Assembly (NCBI GenBank): GCA_032622095.1
Contig: CP136062.1
Coordinates: 37,510,918-37,574,917 of the forward strand
Reading direction: 5' to 3'
Length of the DNA: 64,000 nt
Origin: Siphonodentalium dalli
Taxonomy: Eukaryota > Mollusca > Scaphopoda > Gadilida > Siphonodentaliidae
Below, one piece after another: positions 11,277 through 21,652 of the stretch. Made by a program: the position numbers and the translations under genes. A model generated the notes under the pieces. The model did no database searches. It was not told the DNA's origin and saw only the letters and a list, made by a program, of their open reading frames with translations. The first letter of the stretch is position 1. Every line of letters starts with the position of its first letter.

Positions 11277-12188
11277 TTAAACATTACCAATTATTTTAAG
11301 AGCACTTGCGAGTATTGCACGCAATCCTGAAATGTCATTCACATTCATCGCCCCCACATTATCAACAAAACGTGCGCGATGCACTTCTTTTGGAAACTGT
11401 TCATTAGATCTTGAACTTTCATTTCTGTTCATTCTTACCCTGGGTCTGATTTCACTGTTTTGTGCTTCTGAAGATTCTCGGTACGGCTCAGATTGTACGT
11501 TCATGACTCCAACTTTTATGTCATTCACCAACATCTCTATTCCAAGATCACTTGGATGCCAGTTGTCATAAAAATATCTACGTGGGACGAAACCACTGCG
11601 CTCTGAAAAACTGGGCGCATGATCGATGAACTGGCACCCCATCCCTGAACATAGGCGTCGATATAATTCATTAGTAGAATAAATGACTTTATTCGCACCA
11701 GCTCGACTAGGTGTCGGTAGTACTGAAGAGAATCTGATGAGCGCTTGTGGATACAATTCTCGGATCTTATATATCACACCTGTAAATAACTGCTCGTCTG
11801 TTTCCATTCCATGCCGACAAGAATTTATACCGACATGTATTGTAATCTTGTGCACATTCTCAATGACATCCGATGACTCAAACCATTCCAACACGCCTTC
11901 CAATCTCAATCCTCCTATCGAAACTTTCTTGACATAATCACCTCGGGACATTTTTTTCGGATCCAGGTAACGCAAGACTGAGTCGCCAACGATCAGATGC
12001 ACTTTTCTGGGGTTGACTCTTTGTGACATTCGTTGAGAATTTGATGTTAGATTTATCGCATTTTTCGAATGTAAATTTTGCTGAGTCGTTTTCTTCATAG
12101 AGTCATCCAACGGAGTGAAACGATTGTGTACTTCAACTGCAGGTACCGCGATGTATTTCTCTGTATTATCGGGATCAGTTACACACAT
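11277..12188 (-). CDS. LINE ORF1 with SGNH/GDSL esterase domain
   Basis: A frame of about 303 residues, starting at the first Met after an in-frame stop near 12238. The esterase blocks are visible: VGDSVLRYL (block I, nucleophile Ser in GDS), a Gly in SIGGLRLEG (block II), HVGINSC (GxN, block III), and DNWHPSDLG (Asp-x-x-His, block V). The domain covers about residues 55-220, with Ser/Asn/Arg-rich ends. Esterase ORF1 proteins are known from CR1-like LINEs; their role is thought to be in RNP or membrane handling and is unresolved. The frame is uninterrupted, unlike ORF2. Confidence 0.82.
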   Translation of the reverse strand: MCVTDPDNTEKYIAVPAVEVHNRFTPLDDSMKKTTQQNLHSKNAINLTSNSQRMSQRVNPRKVHLIVGDSVLRYLDPKKMSRGDYVKKVSIGGLRLEGVLEWFESSDVIENVHKITIHVGINSCRHGMETDEQLFTGVIYKIRELYPQALIRFSSVLPTPSRAGANKVIYSTNELYRRLCSGMGCQFIDHAPSFSERSGFVPRRYFYDNWHPSDLGIEMLVNDIKVGVMNVQSEPYRESSEAQNSEIRPRVRMNRNESSRSNEQFPKEVHRARFVDNVGAMNVNDISGLRAILASALKIIGNV

Positions 12189-12243
12189 GTTATCCACCGC
12201 ACTCGAAATAGGTTGAACGCGTTCAGCCGTTATTCAGTGTATA

Positions 12244-12708
12244 TGTGACCCGCAATATCAAATCCAGTCGTAAGTCGGGATTGTTTTTACCCTGTGCCAA
12301 TGCATTCTCTTATATATGCGAGTCGACCATAGGTCGCCTCGTATATATAAATAATGCATTGGCCTAACAATTTTTTACAATTTTAATAATTTTTTCTTGT
12401 ATTCTTTAACAATTTTATAATTTCACCCATACATAGCCCCAGACAAACATGAGCAGACGACACTCTTCTATATGCTCCTATATATGTGTGGGGGGCTCCC
12501 TGCAGGGTATAAATGGATGTTTTTTATTTTATGTCCTAAAAATTGTAAGAAACATTTATTTAAAAAAAATGATAAAAAATTGTTAGGCCAATCCATTCAC
12601 TTATATATGCGAGGCGACCTATGGTCGACTCGCATATATAAGAGAATGCATTGGCACAGGGTAAAAAAAAGTCCCGACTTACGACTGGATTTGATGTGGC
12701 GGGTCACA
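12244..12708. mobile_element. MITE family A, copy 1 (contains H module)
   Basis: A 465-bp element with ends TGTGACCCGC and GGCGGGTCACA and long inverted repeats that include AGTCGTAAGTCGGGA. Each end carries a palindromic hairpin (GCCAATGCATTCTC ... GAGAATGCATTGGC). The core contains the block GAGCAGACGACACTCTTC. It is flanked by TA on both sides. Relative to copies 2-4 the core is inverted. It abuts the 5' end of the CR1-like LINE. Confidence 0.9.
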
Positions 12709-12720
12709 TATTTGAGCATT

Positions 12721-12864
12721 TCATTTCATGTATGGCGATTATCACTGTATTTGCAACATATGTTGTGCTCATGGTGTGACTGAGTTGCACCATACTCGGT
12801 GATGCAGCCGATTGCTCTATATATTTTGCACTAAAGGCTAGTAACGCTAGTAAAGCTCAAACTC
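12721..12864. repeat. Flank of duplicated GPCR locus, copy 1
   Basis: GTATGGCGATTATCACTG through CTATATATTTTGCACTAAAG matches 17165-17280 in the same orientation. This shows that the two GPCR exon copies are part of a larger duplication. Confidence 0.75.
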
Positions 12865-13455
12865 CATGCAGGGTTTATACCCCCCCACTCACTTGCTGAA
12901 TCGGTAAGACCGCTGCTACCGGCGACATTTTACCCACATTTGGTGGACTTCCGCGATATTAAGATATATATAATGCGACTGAAGCAACATTCTGTCCTTA
13001 TTAAGTACATAAAATATCGGACAAAAGTTTTGAAATTTCGTACATTAAGTTTGGAATGTTCCACTAGAACCAAAGAAATATATTGCGAAACGGTGTGATT
13101 TGGTTCTCCGATTATTTTATCAACACAATGTCTAAACTCACATGGACGACAATGTCACAACAACACGCACGGCAAGTCAAACATAAGAGTTCTAATTTGC
13201 TGCTATGTTGACGAGTAGCTTGCGAAAATCGTCAACAAAACTACCGCTCTGATTCGCCATTCCGCCATTAAGTTTTTAGTGCGGGAATTGTTCTCGAAGC
13301 ACATAGGAAATTTGACATTGTGGTGATCGGTTTTCGCCATTTTGGCTGGAAAACTCCACGATAAATATAGAAATCACAGACTAGTACCCAGCCGGTGGCA
13401 GAGTCAAAAAGGAAGTATGACTGGGTCGCTGGTAGAGATTGGCGATATACTTCGT
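12865..13455. repeat. Left arm of ~590-bp inverted repeat
   Basis: It matches 14630-15240 in reverse complement: CGGTAAGACCGCTGCTACC with GGTAGCAGCGGTCTTACCG at the outer side, and ACTAGTACCCAGCCGG with CCGGCTGGGTACTAGT at the inner side. It is absent from the paralogous locus at 17160-17400, so it was gained in this copy or lost in the other. Confidence 0.85.
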
Positions 13456-13570
13456 CAAAACATGCGGGTCATATTCTGCGTCGTAAACCTGTACTCATTG
13501 ATCGACCCCGACTGAGCTTCCCCCAGGGCGTTCAGTGAATGTATTCTCCAAAATGAAACAAGGACCCGTT

Positions 13571-13960
13571 TTAACCCTTTACCCAACAAACCGGCCAAAA
13601 CCGGCCAAATAAAGCTTCAACAGCCTAAAATATCTTCGGTCTGTCTCAATAGAACCATACACATATGGATATCATTGGAACCGGTTCATTGACCACATTG
13701 TGATGGTTACAGTTATGCCCTGTGCCAATGCATTCTCTTATATATGCGAGTCGACCACAGGTCGCCTCGCATATATAAGAGAATGCATTGGCCTAAAAAA
13801 AATCTTTTTTTACCATTTTTTCTTACATTCTTTAACAATTTTATAATTTTTAATGTGTTAAGCCAATGCATTCTCTTATATATGCGAGGCGACCTATGGT
13901 CGACTCGCATATATAAGAGAATGCATTGGCACAGGGCCCTTCTGTTGGGTAAAGGGTTAA
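13571..13960. mobile_element. piggyBac-like MITE family B, copy 1
   Basis: TTAA followed by CCCTTTACCCAACA at the left, and TGTTGGGTAAAGGG followed by TTAA at the right. TTAA duplications with ends starting CCC are the hallmark of piggyBac-type elements. The element carries the paired H hairpins and no ORF. The paralogous locus has the empty site: GGTT-TTAA-AACA at 17379-17390. It lies just downstream, on the minus strand, of the GPCR exon donor. Confidence 0.92.
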
Positions 13961-13997
13961 AACACATATATTGTAAAGATGAGCTTTTAATACATAC

Positions 13998-14371
13998 CTT
14001 TCTACACAAACTGCCTCCTGCGTAAGTACAGATGCATACAGTGACGTCACGAGCACGAATCTTTCTACTTTACAGAGCGGCAGTCCGTTAACCCATCCAC
14101 GATTTTCCACGAATTGCAAAATTTCAGGAATGCCGAAGAGCATGATTGCCAGGTCTGCCAAAGCTAGATTAGTAATCAAGATGTTCGTCATCGACTTTCT
14201 CATCTTGAGGTTAGATAAAACAATGTAAATAACTAGAACGTTCCCCAGAATCCCGACTGTCCCGATAGAAAGAAAGAGCGACGAAATCCCGACGATCTGC
14301 TCCATCGCGACGACGCCGTCGCCCGCCTCTGGCAGACGAGACGAGGCGTCGCTGGTATCCTCGCTCCCCAT
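13998..14371 (-). CDS. Class A GPCR, first coding exon only
   Basis: ATG at 14369-14371 (minus) is preceded in frame by TGA. The exon encodes an acidic N terminus, TM1 with GNVLV, an intracellular loop LKMRKSMTN, TM2 with LALADLA (the conserved Asp), then NRGWVNGLPLCKVERF with the conserved TM3 Cys, and TM3 ending AVCVER, the start of the ERY motif. It stops at a strong splice donor, AAAG|GTATGT (donor at 13992-13997). The layout fits a peptide-type rhodopsin-family receptor; the ligand cannot be told. No exon 2 is visible on the minus strand downstream, where a LINE and MITEs lie. It may be an exon fragment or a gene with a long intron. Confidence 0.75.
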
Positions 14372-14629
14372 TACTGGCTTATTGGGGGGTAATAGTCAGT
14401 TAGTGGGGTTCTCCAGGCGACATAACTCACATCATGAATCAATTTGTTCGTTTGCTGGAGGGCACAATTCCAACGTCCTGAATCAATCTGTTTCCGTCGC
14501 GAGAGAATGATGTCTAGATATATGATTGATAAAAGAGCGTGACTATATATAAATTTATTACTGCGGTCGGTTATTGGTCGTGTTTCTCAGTGAGTGTTTG
14601 CTGAATTGTCTTCGGCGATAAACGCATTC

Positions 14630-15240
14630 AGATCTCGATTAGCGTACCAATCTCTATCAGAGCGCACCAGTCATGCTTCCTTTCTGACTCTGTAACCGGC
14701 TGGGTACTAGTCCGTGTTTCTATAGTTTGCATGGGATTTTCCAGCAAAAATGGCGAAACCAGATCGCTCCAAAGTCTAATTTTCTATGTGCTTTGAGAAC
14801 AATTCCCACACTAAAAAACGTAATGACAGAATAGAAAATCAGAGCGGTAGTTTTGTTGACGATTTTCGCAAGCTACTCGTCACAATTGCAGCAAATTAGA
14901 ACTCTTGTTTTTAACTTGCCGTGCGAGTTGTGACAATGTCGTGCCCGTGCGTTTATACATAAATTGTGTTGCCAAAATAATCGGAGAACCGAATCACACC
15001 ATTTCGAAATATAGTTCTTCGGTTTTAGTGGGACTTTTCAAACATAAGGTCCAAAATTAATACAAATTGTGTTCGATGTTTTGTGTGCTTAACAAGGGCA
15101 GCATGTTGCTCTGTTCGCTTCATATATATAATATATTTTAATATCGCGGAAGTCCACCAAATGTGAGTGAAATGTCGCCGGTAGCAGCGGTCTTACCGAG
15201 TCATCAAGGTAGGTAAACCCTGCTCGGAGTTTGTTAGCGT
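14630..15240. repeat. Right arm of ~590-bp inverted repeat
   Basis: Reverse complement of 12865-13455. The spacer between the arms (about 1.17 kb) contains the GPCR exon and MITE B copy 1. The arms have diverged substantially, with indels, so the insertion is old. Confidence 0.85.
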
Positions 15241-15387
15241 ACGTCAAGGTGCGTCTAACTTATCACGTCGCCTTAATGACGCACAAACAAGAGAATGTCA
15301 TATCGCCGTATCGATTGAACAATGTTCCAAATGTTCACGTTTGAAAAAAAACAAAACAAATGATAACAAAAAACTAAATTAAATATT

Positions 15388-16722
15388 ATAAGAAGATGCT
15401 AGTGCTATATTATTAGAAGATGCTAGTGCTATATTATTAGAAGATGCTAGTGCTATATTATTATAAGATGATAGTGCTATATAATTATAAGATGATAGTG
15501 CTATATTATAAGAAGATGCTAGTGCTATATTATTATAAGATGCTAGTGCTATATAATTATAAGATGATAGTGCTATATTATAAGAAGATGCTAGTGCTAT
15601 ATAATTAGAAGATGCTAGTGCTATATTATAAGAAGATGCTAGTGCTATATTATAAGAAGATGCTAGTGCTATATTATAAGAAGATGCTAGTGCTATATTA
15701 TAAGAAGATGCTAGTGCTATATTATTATAAGATGATAGTGCTATATAATTAGAAGATGCTAGTGCTATATTATAAGAAGATGCTAGTGCTATATAATTAT
15801 AAGATGCTAGTGCTATATTATTATAAGATGCTAGTGCTATATTATTATAAGATGATAGTGCTATATAATTAGAAGATGCTAGTGCTATATTATTATAAGA
15901 TGATAGTGCTATATTATTATAAGATGATAGTGCTATATTATTATAAGATGCTAGTGCTATATTATAAGAAGATGCTAGTGCTATATTATAAGAAGATGCT
16001 AGTGCTATATTATAAGAAGATGCTAGTGCTATATTATTATAAGATGATAGTGCTATATAATTAGAAGATGCTAGTGCTATATTATAAGAAGATGCTAGTG
16101 CTATATAATTATAAGATGATAGTGCTATATAATTATAAGATGCTAGTGCTATATTATAAGAAGATGCTAGTGCTATATTATAAGAAGATGCTAGTGCTAT
16201 ATTATAAGAAGATGCTAGTGCTATATTATTATAAGATGATAGTGCTATATAATTAGAAGATGCTAGTGCTATATTATAAGAAGATGCTAGTGCTATATAA
16301 TTAGAAGATGCTAGTGCTATATTATTATAAGATGCTAGTGCTATATTATTATAAGATGATAGTGCTATATTATTATAAGATGATAGTGCTATATAATTAG
16401 AAGATGCTAGTGCTATATTATAAGAAGATGCTAGTGCTATATAATTAGAAGATGCTAGTGCTATATTATAAGAAGATGCTAGTGCTATATTATAAGAAGA
16501 TGCTAGTGCTATATTATTATAAGATGATAGTGCTATATAATTAGAAGATGCTAGTGCTATATTATAAGAAGATGCTAGTGCTATATAATTAGAAGATGCT
16601 AGTGCTATATAATTAGAAGATGCTAGTGCTATATTATAAGAAGATGCTAGTGCTATATAATTAGAAGATGCTAGTGCTATATAATTAGAAGATGCTAGTG
16701 CTATATTATTAGAAGATGCTCA
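15388..16722. repeat. 24-bp minisatellite, about 55 copies
   Basis: The unit is AAGATGCTAGTGCTATATTA plus four bases, with a 24-bp period (for example 15661, 15685, 15709). Three interspersed unit types occur: TATTATAAGAAGATGCTAG, TATTATTATAAGATGATAG and TATAATTAGAAGATGCTAG. Because 24 is a multiple of three, frames stay open and give repetitive MLVLYYKK-type ORFs that are not genes. Confidence 0.97.
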
Positions 16723-16737
16723 GACATATATAGAGGA

Positions 16738-16876
16738 TCTCACACGAGTTTCTATTTTATACGGAATTTATCAACCGAGTTCACTAAATTCGATTTGAGC
16801 CGAAATTTACCGAGGCTCAAATATAATTTAGTGGACGAGGTTGATACATTACGTATAAAATAGAACGAGTTTGAGA
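16738..16876. repeat. Imperfect palindrome, ~140 bp
   Basis: CTCACACGAGTTTCTATTTTATACG pairs imperfectly with the right side reading CGTATAAAATAGAACGAG, with an inner pair GATTTGAGCC and GGCTCAAAT. It is a small hairpin-type repeat directly beside the minisatellite. Confidence 0.75.
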
Positions 16877-17164
16877 TACCTTTGATCAGATGATCAAATA
16901 AACGCGAAGCAGCGCTAAGTATTCATCGAAAACAACAATAATATACTTCAGCATTCGCAAGTCATTTAAATAATGGCGAGACGTCATCGAACGTGCTAAT
17001 ATTACACGTGTGTCTTACCAATAATTATGACGCTGGTTTTGTAGGTTAATTATGTGATATAAGTAGTTCATTTTAGAGCAATATAGTGTAAACGTTCATT
17101 GTAAGCACCATACGTTTATTCCAATACAGGTGCATTGTATATTTGATAATTTAATTTTCTGGTT
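16877..17164. other. No gene recognised
   Basis: AT-rich spacer between the palindrome and the second GPCR locus copy. Confidence 0.4.
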
Positions 17165-18060
17165 GTATGGCGATAATCACTGAAGTAGCAGCACATGGTT
17201 GTGCCCATGGAGGGACTGATTTGCATCATACTCAGTAACGTCATTTTTCTATATATTTTGCACTAAAGGCTACTAAAGCCAATTTCTGGTCACCATCTCC
17301 TGAACAGGAACTCATTGATCGACTCGAACTAGCCTTCCCCCAGGGCGCTCTGTGAATCTCCAGAACCCAAAAAGGAACGGTTTTAAAACATAGTTATTAT
17401 ACAGATGAGCTGTTAATACATACCTTTCTACACACACTGCCTCCTGTGCACGTACAGAGGCATATAGTGACGGCAAGAGCACGGATCGTTCTATTTTACA
17501 AAGCGGTAGTCCGTAGACCCAACCACGATTTTATACGTGTGGCAATATTTCAGGAATGCCGAAGAGCATTATTGCCAGCTCTGCCAAAGCTAGATTAGTA
17601 ATCAACATGTTAGTCATCGACGTCCTAATTTTTAATTTTTTCCTTTAACAATTTTATCATTATGATATCAGTTATTCTTACATTCTTTAACAATTTTTGA
17701 TAATTTGTTTTATCATTTTTATCAATTTTTTATAATGTTTTCTTACATTCTTCAACAATTTGTTGTCATTAAAAAAATATTTGTTTTTACATTCTTTAAC
17801 AATTATAAAAAAAATAATAAAAAAATTGTTAGGCCAATGCATTCTCTTATAAATGAGAGGCGACCTATGGTCGACTCGCATATATAAGAGAATGCATTGG
17901 CACAGGGTAAATAGCCAACTCGGAAGTAAAGTTAGTTAAAACAATGTAAATTACGAGAACGTTCCCCATAATCCCGACTGTTCCGAATCAATTTGTTCGT
18001 TTGCTAGGGGCACAATTCCAATGTCACGAATCAATCTGTCAAAAAGATGTCTAGATATAT
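17165..18060 (-). pseudogene. Second copy of GPCR exon 1 locus, decayed
   Basis: Sequence colinear with 13485-14510: the donor region CTTTCTACACA (17425), the TM3 and TM2 coding parts (17440-17620), then, after an H insertion, the TM1 part (17925-17985) and the 5' flank. It lacks the stretch encoding the N terminus and start codon, has frame-disrupting changes, lacks the inverted arms, and keeps an empty TTAA site for MITE B at 17383-17386. It cannot make the receptor N terminus. Confidence 0.8.
17621..17908. mobile_element. H-type element (AT-rich core plus one hairpin)
   Basis: An AT-rich series of TTCTTACATTCTTTAACAA-like repeats leads into one palindromic hairpin (17829-17899) ending GCACAGGGTA. 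It interrupts the GPCR pseudogene between its TM2 and TM1 portions. The second hairpin is missing, so the element is truncated at one end. Confidence 0.75.
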
Positions 18061-18432
18061 GAATGCTAAAAGTGTGTGACTATAAAGTTATACTGCAGTC
18101 GATTATTACGCCCTCTGTGTGTCTTATCTGTGAAGGTGTTTTACTTGTCTATGTGCCAATGGTCGAAATATAATTAAAAAGGTACTTGGATATTTTCGTA
18201 ACGAACCATATTGTTAGAAAGGTGCTTGGGATACTTTCGTACTCGGTTATATTTCAGCCAGCGATTCTGTCGCGAAAGATATTCGCGTATCGCTTTGCGG
18301 TTATTTCGGCTTCTCGAAATACTTTATTAAACCATGGCTTGTTAGCCGCGTGCTAAAAAGTGCCGATATTTCATATTTGTCGCCGAGTAATTGGAACGGG
18401 GATTCGCGCGTTAACCCTTATGTACTTCTATT
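17990..18432. other. No gene recognised
   Basis: After the GPCR pseudogene flank, unique-looking sequence with no ORF or repeat boundary I can define. Confidence 0.35.
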
Positions 18433-18877
18433 GTTCTCCGTGGTCCAGTGGTTAGCGCGTTGGACTTGTCTTCGCTGTCAACACAGCGAGGCGAGTTCGC
18501 GGCTGGCTGGTGGTCTGTTATGAGTTTCCACACAGCAGTGGCTTGGCCGACTTGAGCGATGTGCAATTGTTGGATTGTACACTGTTTGAATCTCGCGCCA
18601 AATTGTGACCCTTGAGCAAGGTCGCTCGTACTGTGTCTGCTTTGCACCACCCATGCATTACAAGGGTACCTGATAATGAGCAGTGAAAGATCTTGTCAGT
18701 ATGCTAGCCATATGGTATCCTCGCATACTCCCGGCTGTACCTCCCCCTGTCCCCGGGGAGCAGTAGATGGTTACTGAATGTTCAGGCTCATCAGGGTAAT
18801 AATTGTAAAACTTTGAGCGCTTTGGGCCTCATGGGAAAGGCGCTTTACAAATGCTATACATTATTATTATTTTAACC
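18433..18877 (+). mobile_element. tRNA-derived SINE
   Basis: The 5' head resembles a tRNA with RNA polymerase III promoter boxes: box A TGGTCCAGTGG at 18441-18451 and box B GAGTTCGCGGC at 18493-18503. A central block follows with CCCTTGAGCAAGG near 18610, common in animal SINEs. The 3' end is GGCGCTTTACAAATG, then a short ATT-repeat tail. No A-rich tail is seen, which suggests a LINE-derived 3' end. It is non-coding and would depend on a partner LINE. Confidence 0.8.
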
Positions 18878-19394
18878 TGCTTTGTTGCATTGTTATTTCA
18901 ACATCTTTCATTTGTTTTCACATGACATAAATCGGAATGCTATCTATACTATTATATTGCATGGGGAATTGAGGATGGTATAAGAAATTTAATTCGCACA
19001 TTAACCCTTCGAGCTGTTGGTTTATATCGGTGTTTAACATGTTTTTAAACATCCATCAGTGAACTTTTTCATTTAGAAATACGCGACAAATATCGGCATG
19101 TTATATTCTAAATGAATTGGGATGGTAATTATTAACCAATTCGTGCTGTTTGTAAATATTGACGTTTAGTTAACTTTAGTCTTGGTCTCTAAACTTTTTT
19201 TTTTATTTCTTTGTATGCGGAATATATCTGAGCTATGACCAGATATATTATTAAGAACAGTTATAACACTAACCCTTCACATCGGTTGTTTAACATACAA
19301 TGTGGCCTTATTCCAAACATCAGTTTTTATTTCTGTGTACGGAGTATATATCAGAATGCTATATGAATTGAAGAATGTTAAGAAATAACCCCCG
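18878..19394. other. No gene recognised
   Basis: AT-rich sequence with no ORF or clear repeat structure. Confidence 0.35.
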
Positions 19395-19745
19395 CCCCGT
19401 GAGACCATGTTTTAAATTATCCTCATGGGGGAGGGGCATATTTCCATTAGTCCTCTTTGGGTAATATTTTAATTGACCCTCATATGACTGTATTTTATTT
19501 AACCCTCAACCGACAGTGGTTTAATCAACACGGATGACACCATATTTTAATTGATCTTCGTGGGACCATAGTTTAATTAAACCCCATCGGCCCATATTTT
19601 TATTAACCCTCATGTGACTATATTTTAATTTATCTTCATCGGATGATATTTTAATTAACTCTCTCTGGGTGTGACCATATTTTAATTAACCCTCGTGGAC
19701 CCATACGTATTTTATTTAACCCTCACGAGAGGCCATATTTTCAAA
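19395..19745. repeat. Degenerate ~30-bp minisatellite
   Basis: About ten diverged units of the form CATATTTTAATTAACCCTCA plus a variable GTGGGACC part. The spacing varies from about 27 to 37 bp. It is an old array. Confidence 0.75.
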
Positions 19746-20307
19746 TTTGATATCAGGAGTGCATTACCTGAGACCATTCTTATATCATCAGTATGCCTTC
19801 TTCGGGTGTATATATGCAAGTATATCTGACCCTGTCGTAGGAGATGGTGGACTAAATGTGATTAAAACGTACTCGTAATTTGCGTAAATGTGATTAGAAA
19901 TGTACTCGGTGCTTGCGTACTTGAACCATGTAACGAGCATCGACAATTTTGTCATATAGGGCTATTCTCTCGCGTATCTCCTTCTAATAGTCACGCGCAT
20001 TAACCTTTCTTTACTAAGTGGAGTATCCCAAGCAGTTATAAATGTATACATTGGAATGGTATATTATTCATTTTGAGGGATGCCCAATAATAAAAGCAGA
20101 CGACAGACATTACTGCAAAAGTTGCGAGAGTCGCGAGCAACAGCATTTTCATTATGGCATATATATGGCAAACTCAAATAAAGACATACGTGTAGAAGCC
20201 ACCTTTATAAATGTTACTAATGCTATTTACTTCATGTACTGTTGGAATGTTTGAGCATATATCTAGTAAAAACGCAAAGCAGATTATTATTCTGCATGCT
20301 ATTTCAT
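19746..20307. other. No gene; contains a repeat shared with 22556-22682
   Basis: Blocks such as AATGTGATTAGAAATGTACT and GCGTACTTGAACCATGTAACG (19880-19935), and ATTATTATTCTGCATGCTAT (20283-20302), recur in the same orientation just beyond the right end of the foldback at 22575-22682. The foldback is thus bracketed by related direct sequences. Confidence 0.55.
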
Positions 20308-20589
20308 GCACTATTGGCTGCGGACACACGTATCACAGTAGCGATTGTAGCGATTGTAGCGATGTCATAGTAGGTGTGACAATTATATATGGTGTAGTTT
20401 GGTGACAATTGGTTGTCATGATTAATATGCCATAGCTAGCTATGTCGCCCGCTGCATATTCTCACAATGAGTCCTCCAAAGTTCGTTATAATCAGAATTT
20501 TTCTTGTTTTTTTTGGTCCTTGTATAGTTCGCTTTGTTTATTCCAGATACTTTCTCGCAGCTGCATTTCTATGGGGCGCCATCCCTGCA

Positions 20590-21150
20590 CATATTCGTTT
20601 TTGGAGATATCTCCTCGGTTTCCAGGAGATATATCCTTGGAATTGCAATTCATAGCAGATATCTGCTTGGAATATGGTCAATTATGGAGATATCTCCTTG
20701 GATCCAAGGAGATATCTGCTTGGATTATGGAGATATCTCATTGGATCCTAGGAGATACCTCCTCGCAACAACGAGATATCTGTTTGAAATATTTCCAACG
20801 AGATATCTCCTTGAAACAGAGGAGATATCTCCATAATCCAAGCAGATATCTGCTCGGATTATGGAGATATCTCCTTGAAATAGTTTTCAACGAGATATCT
20901 CATTGGACCCAAGGAGATATCTCCATATTCCAAGCAGATATCTCCTTGAAAATATTCCAAGCAGATATCTACTTGGATTATGGGGATATCTCCTTGAAAA
21001 ACCGCGGCCATGAAATATTATTGATTTCTCCACAGTACAGCATATATCTATGATCGAAATACATCCAAGCAGATATCTGCTCGGAATATGGAGATATCTC
21101 CTCGAAATATTTTTCAAGGAGATATCTCCATAATGCAAGCAGATATATGC
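20590..21150. repeat. GATATC palindrome array, left
   Basis: More than 20 short palindromes of two main types, GGAGATATCTCC and GCAGATATCTGC, separated by linkers such as TTGGATCCAA, TTGGAATATG and TTGAAATA. Adjacent centres are often 21-22 bp apart (for example 20689, 20711, 20732). Confidence 0.92.
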
Positions 21151-21159
21151 TTTTATTAT

Positions 21160-21652
21160 ATGCTTCCCCATTAAATAGTGGGAAATTGCCGTGGCGTAGA
21201 GCGTTATATCCATCGCCTGGACCGACTCGATGGATAACACTGACCGACTCGATGGATAACACAATAGTATTACTTTTTCGGAGATTACTTCCGGTTTATA
21301 GCGGCGAATCACATTAAGTTTCAAAGCGTATCAATAACAGCCGGACTATTGTTTTAATTATTGATTTTCACGGTTCATAAACTGTTATTTAATTGTTATA
21401 ATGTTAACTCATTTGTTTTAATATATTCTTATCACTAAATTATGTATACATTAATTTTCTCGCATCATTTCAGAATAAAACAATGGGGACTATTTCTTAT
21501 GGCGGCTATGCTCGATATTTGTCATTCGGTGGTGAGCAAATCAATTGATGGAATGTAAACAAAATGCAAATGTCGAAGCTTTCTAACAATTTGAAGTGAA
21601 CTGTAGGACAAAATTAGCAGTTTTGGTGCAGTTTATAGCGCATATAATAAAA
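21160..21652. other. Spacer of the foldback, no gene
   Basis: Non-repetitive AT-rich DNA apart from a tandem duplication of ACCGACTCGATGGATAACAC near 21220-21262. Confidence 0.5.

Larger units (their letters stand above)
7231..12240 (-). mobile_element. CR1-like LINE with esterase ORF1 (nearly complete, inactive)
   Basis: Read on the minus strand, the order is ORF1 with an SGNH esterase domain, about 325 bp with a TACA-type microsatellite, then ORF2 with endonuclease, reverse transcriptase and a C-terminal Cys/His motif, and a 3' end with AATAAA followed by short TGTTA repeats (7231-7258). Esterase ORF1 proteins and short-repeat 3' tails are known from CR1-like elements. ORF2 is split by two one-base frameshifts, so this copy should be inactive. 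The 5' limit is close to a family A MITE that begins at 12244. Confidence 0.85.

Noticed and set aside
13713-14025. ORFs containing CILLYMRGDLWSTRIYKRMHW-like peptide
   Set aside because: The peptide is the translation of the H hairpin palindrome and recurs wherever H occurs. It is not a protein family.
15876-16256. Repetitive ORFs reading MLVLYYKK-type units
   Set aside because: They are by-products of the 24-bp minisatellite, whose period keeps frames open.
18433-18510. A functional tRNA gene
   Set aside because: Boxes A and B are present but the acceptor stem does not pair well, and the sequence continues into a SINE body with a typical tail.
20442-21324. ORFs of 145-203 codons on both strands
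   Set aside because: They are built from the GATATC palindromes (RYLL, DISL repeats); coding in both directions is explained by palindromy.
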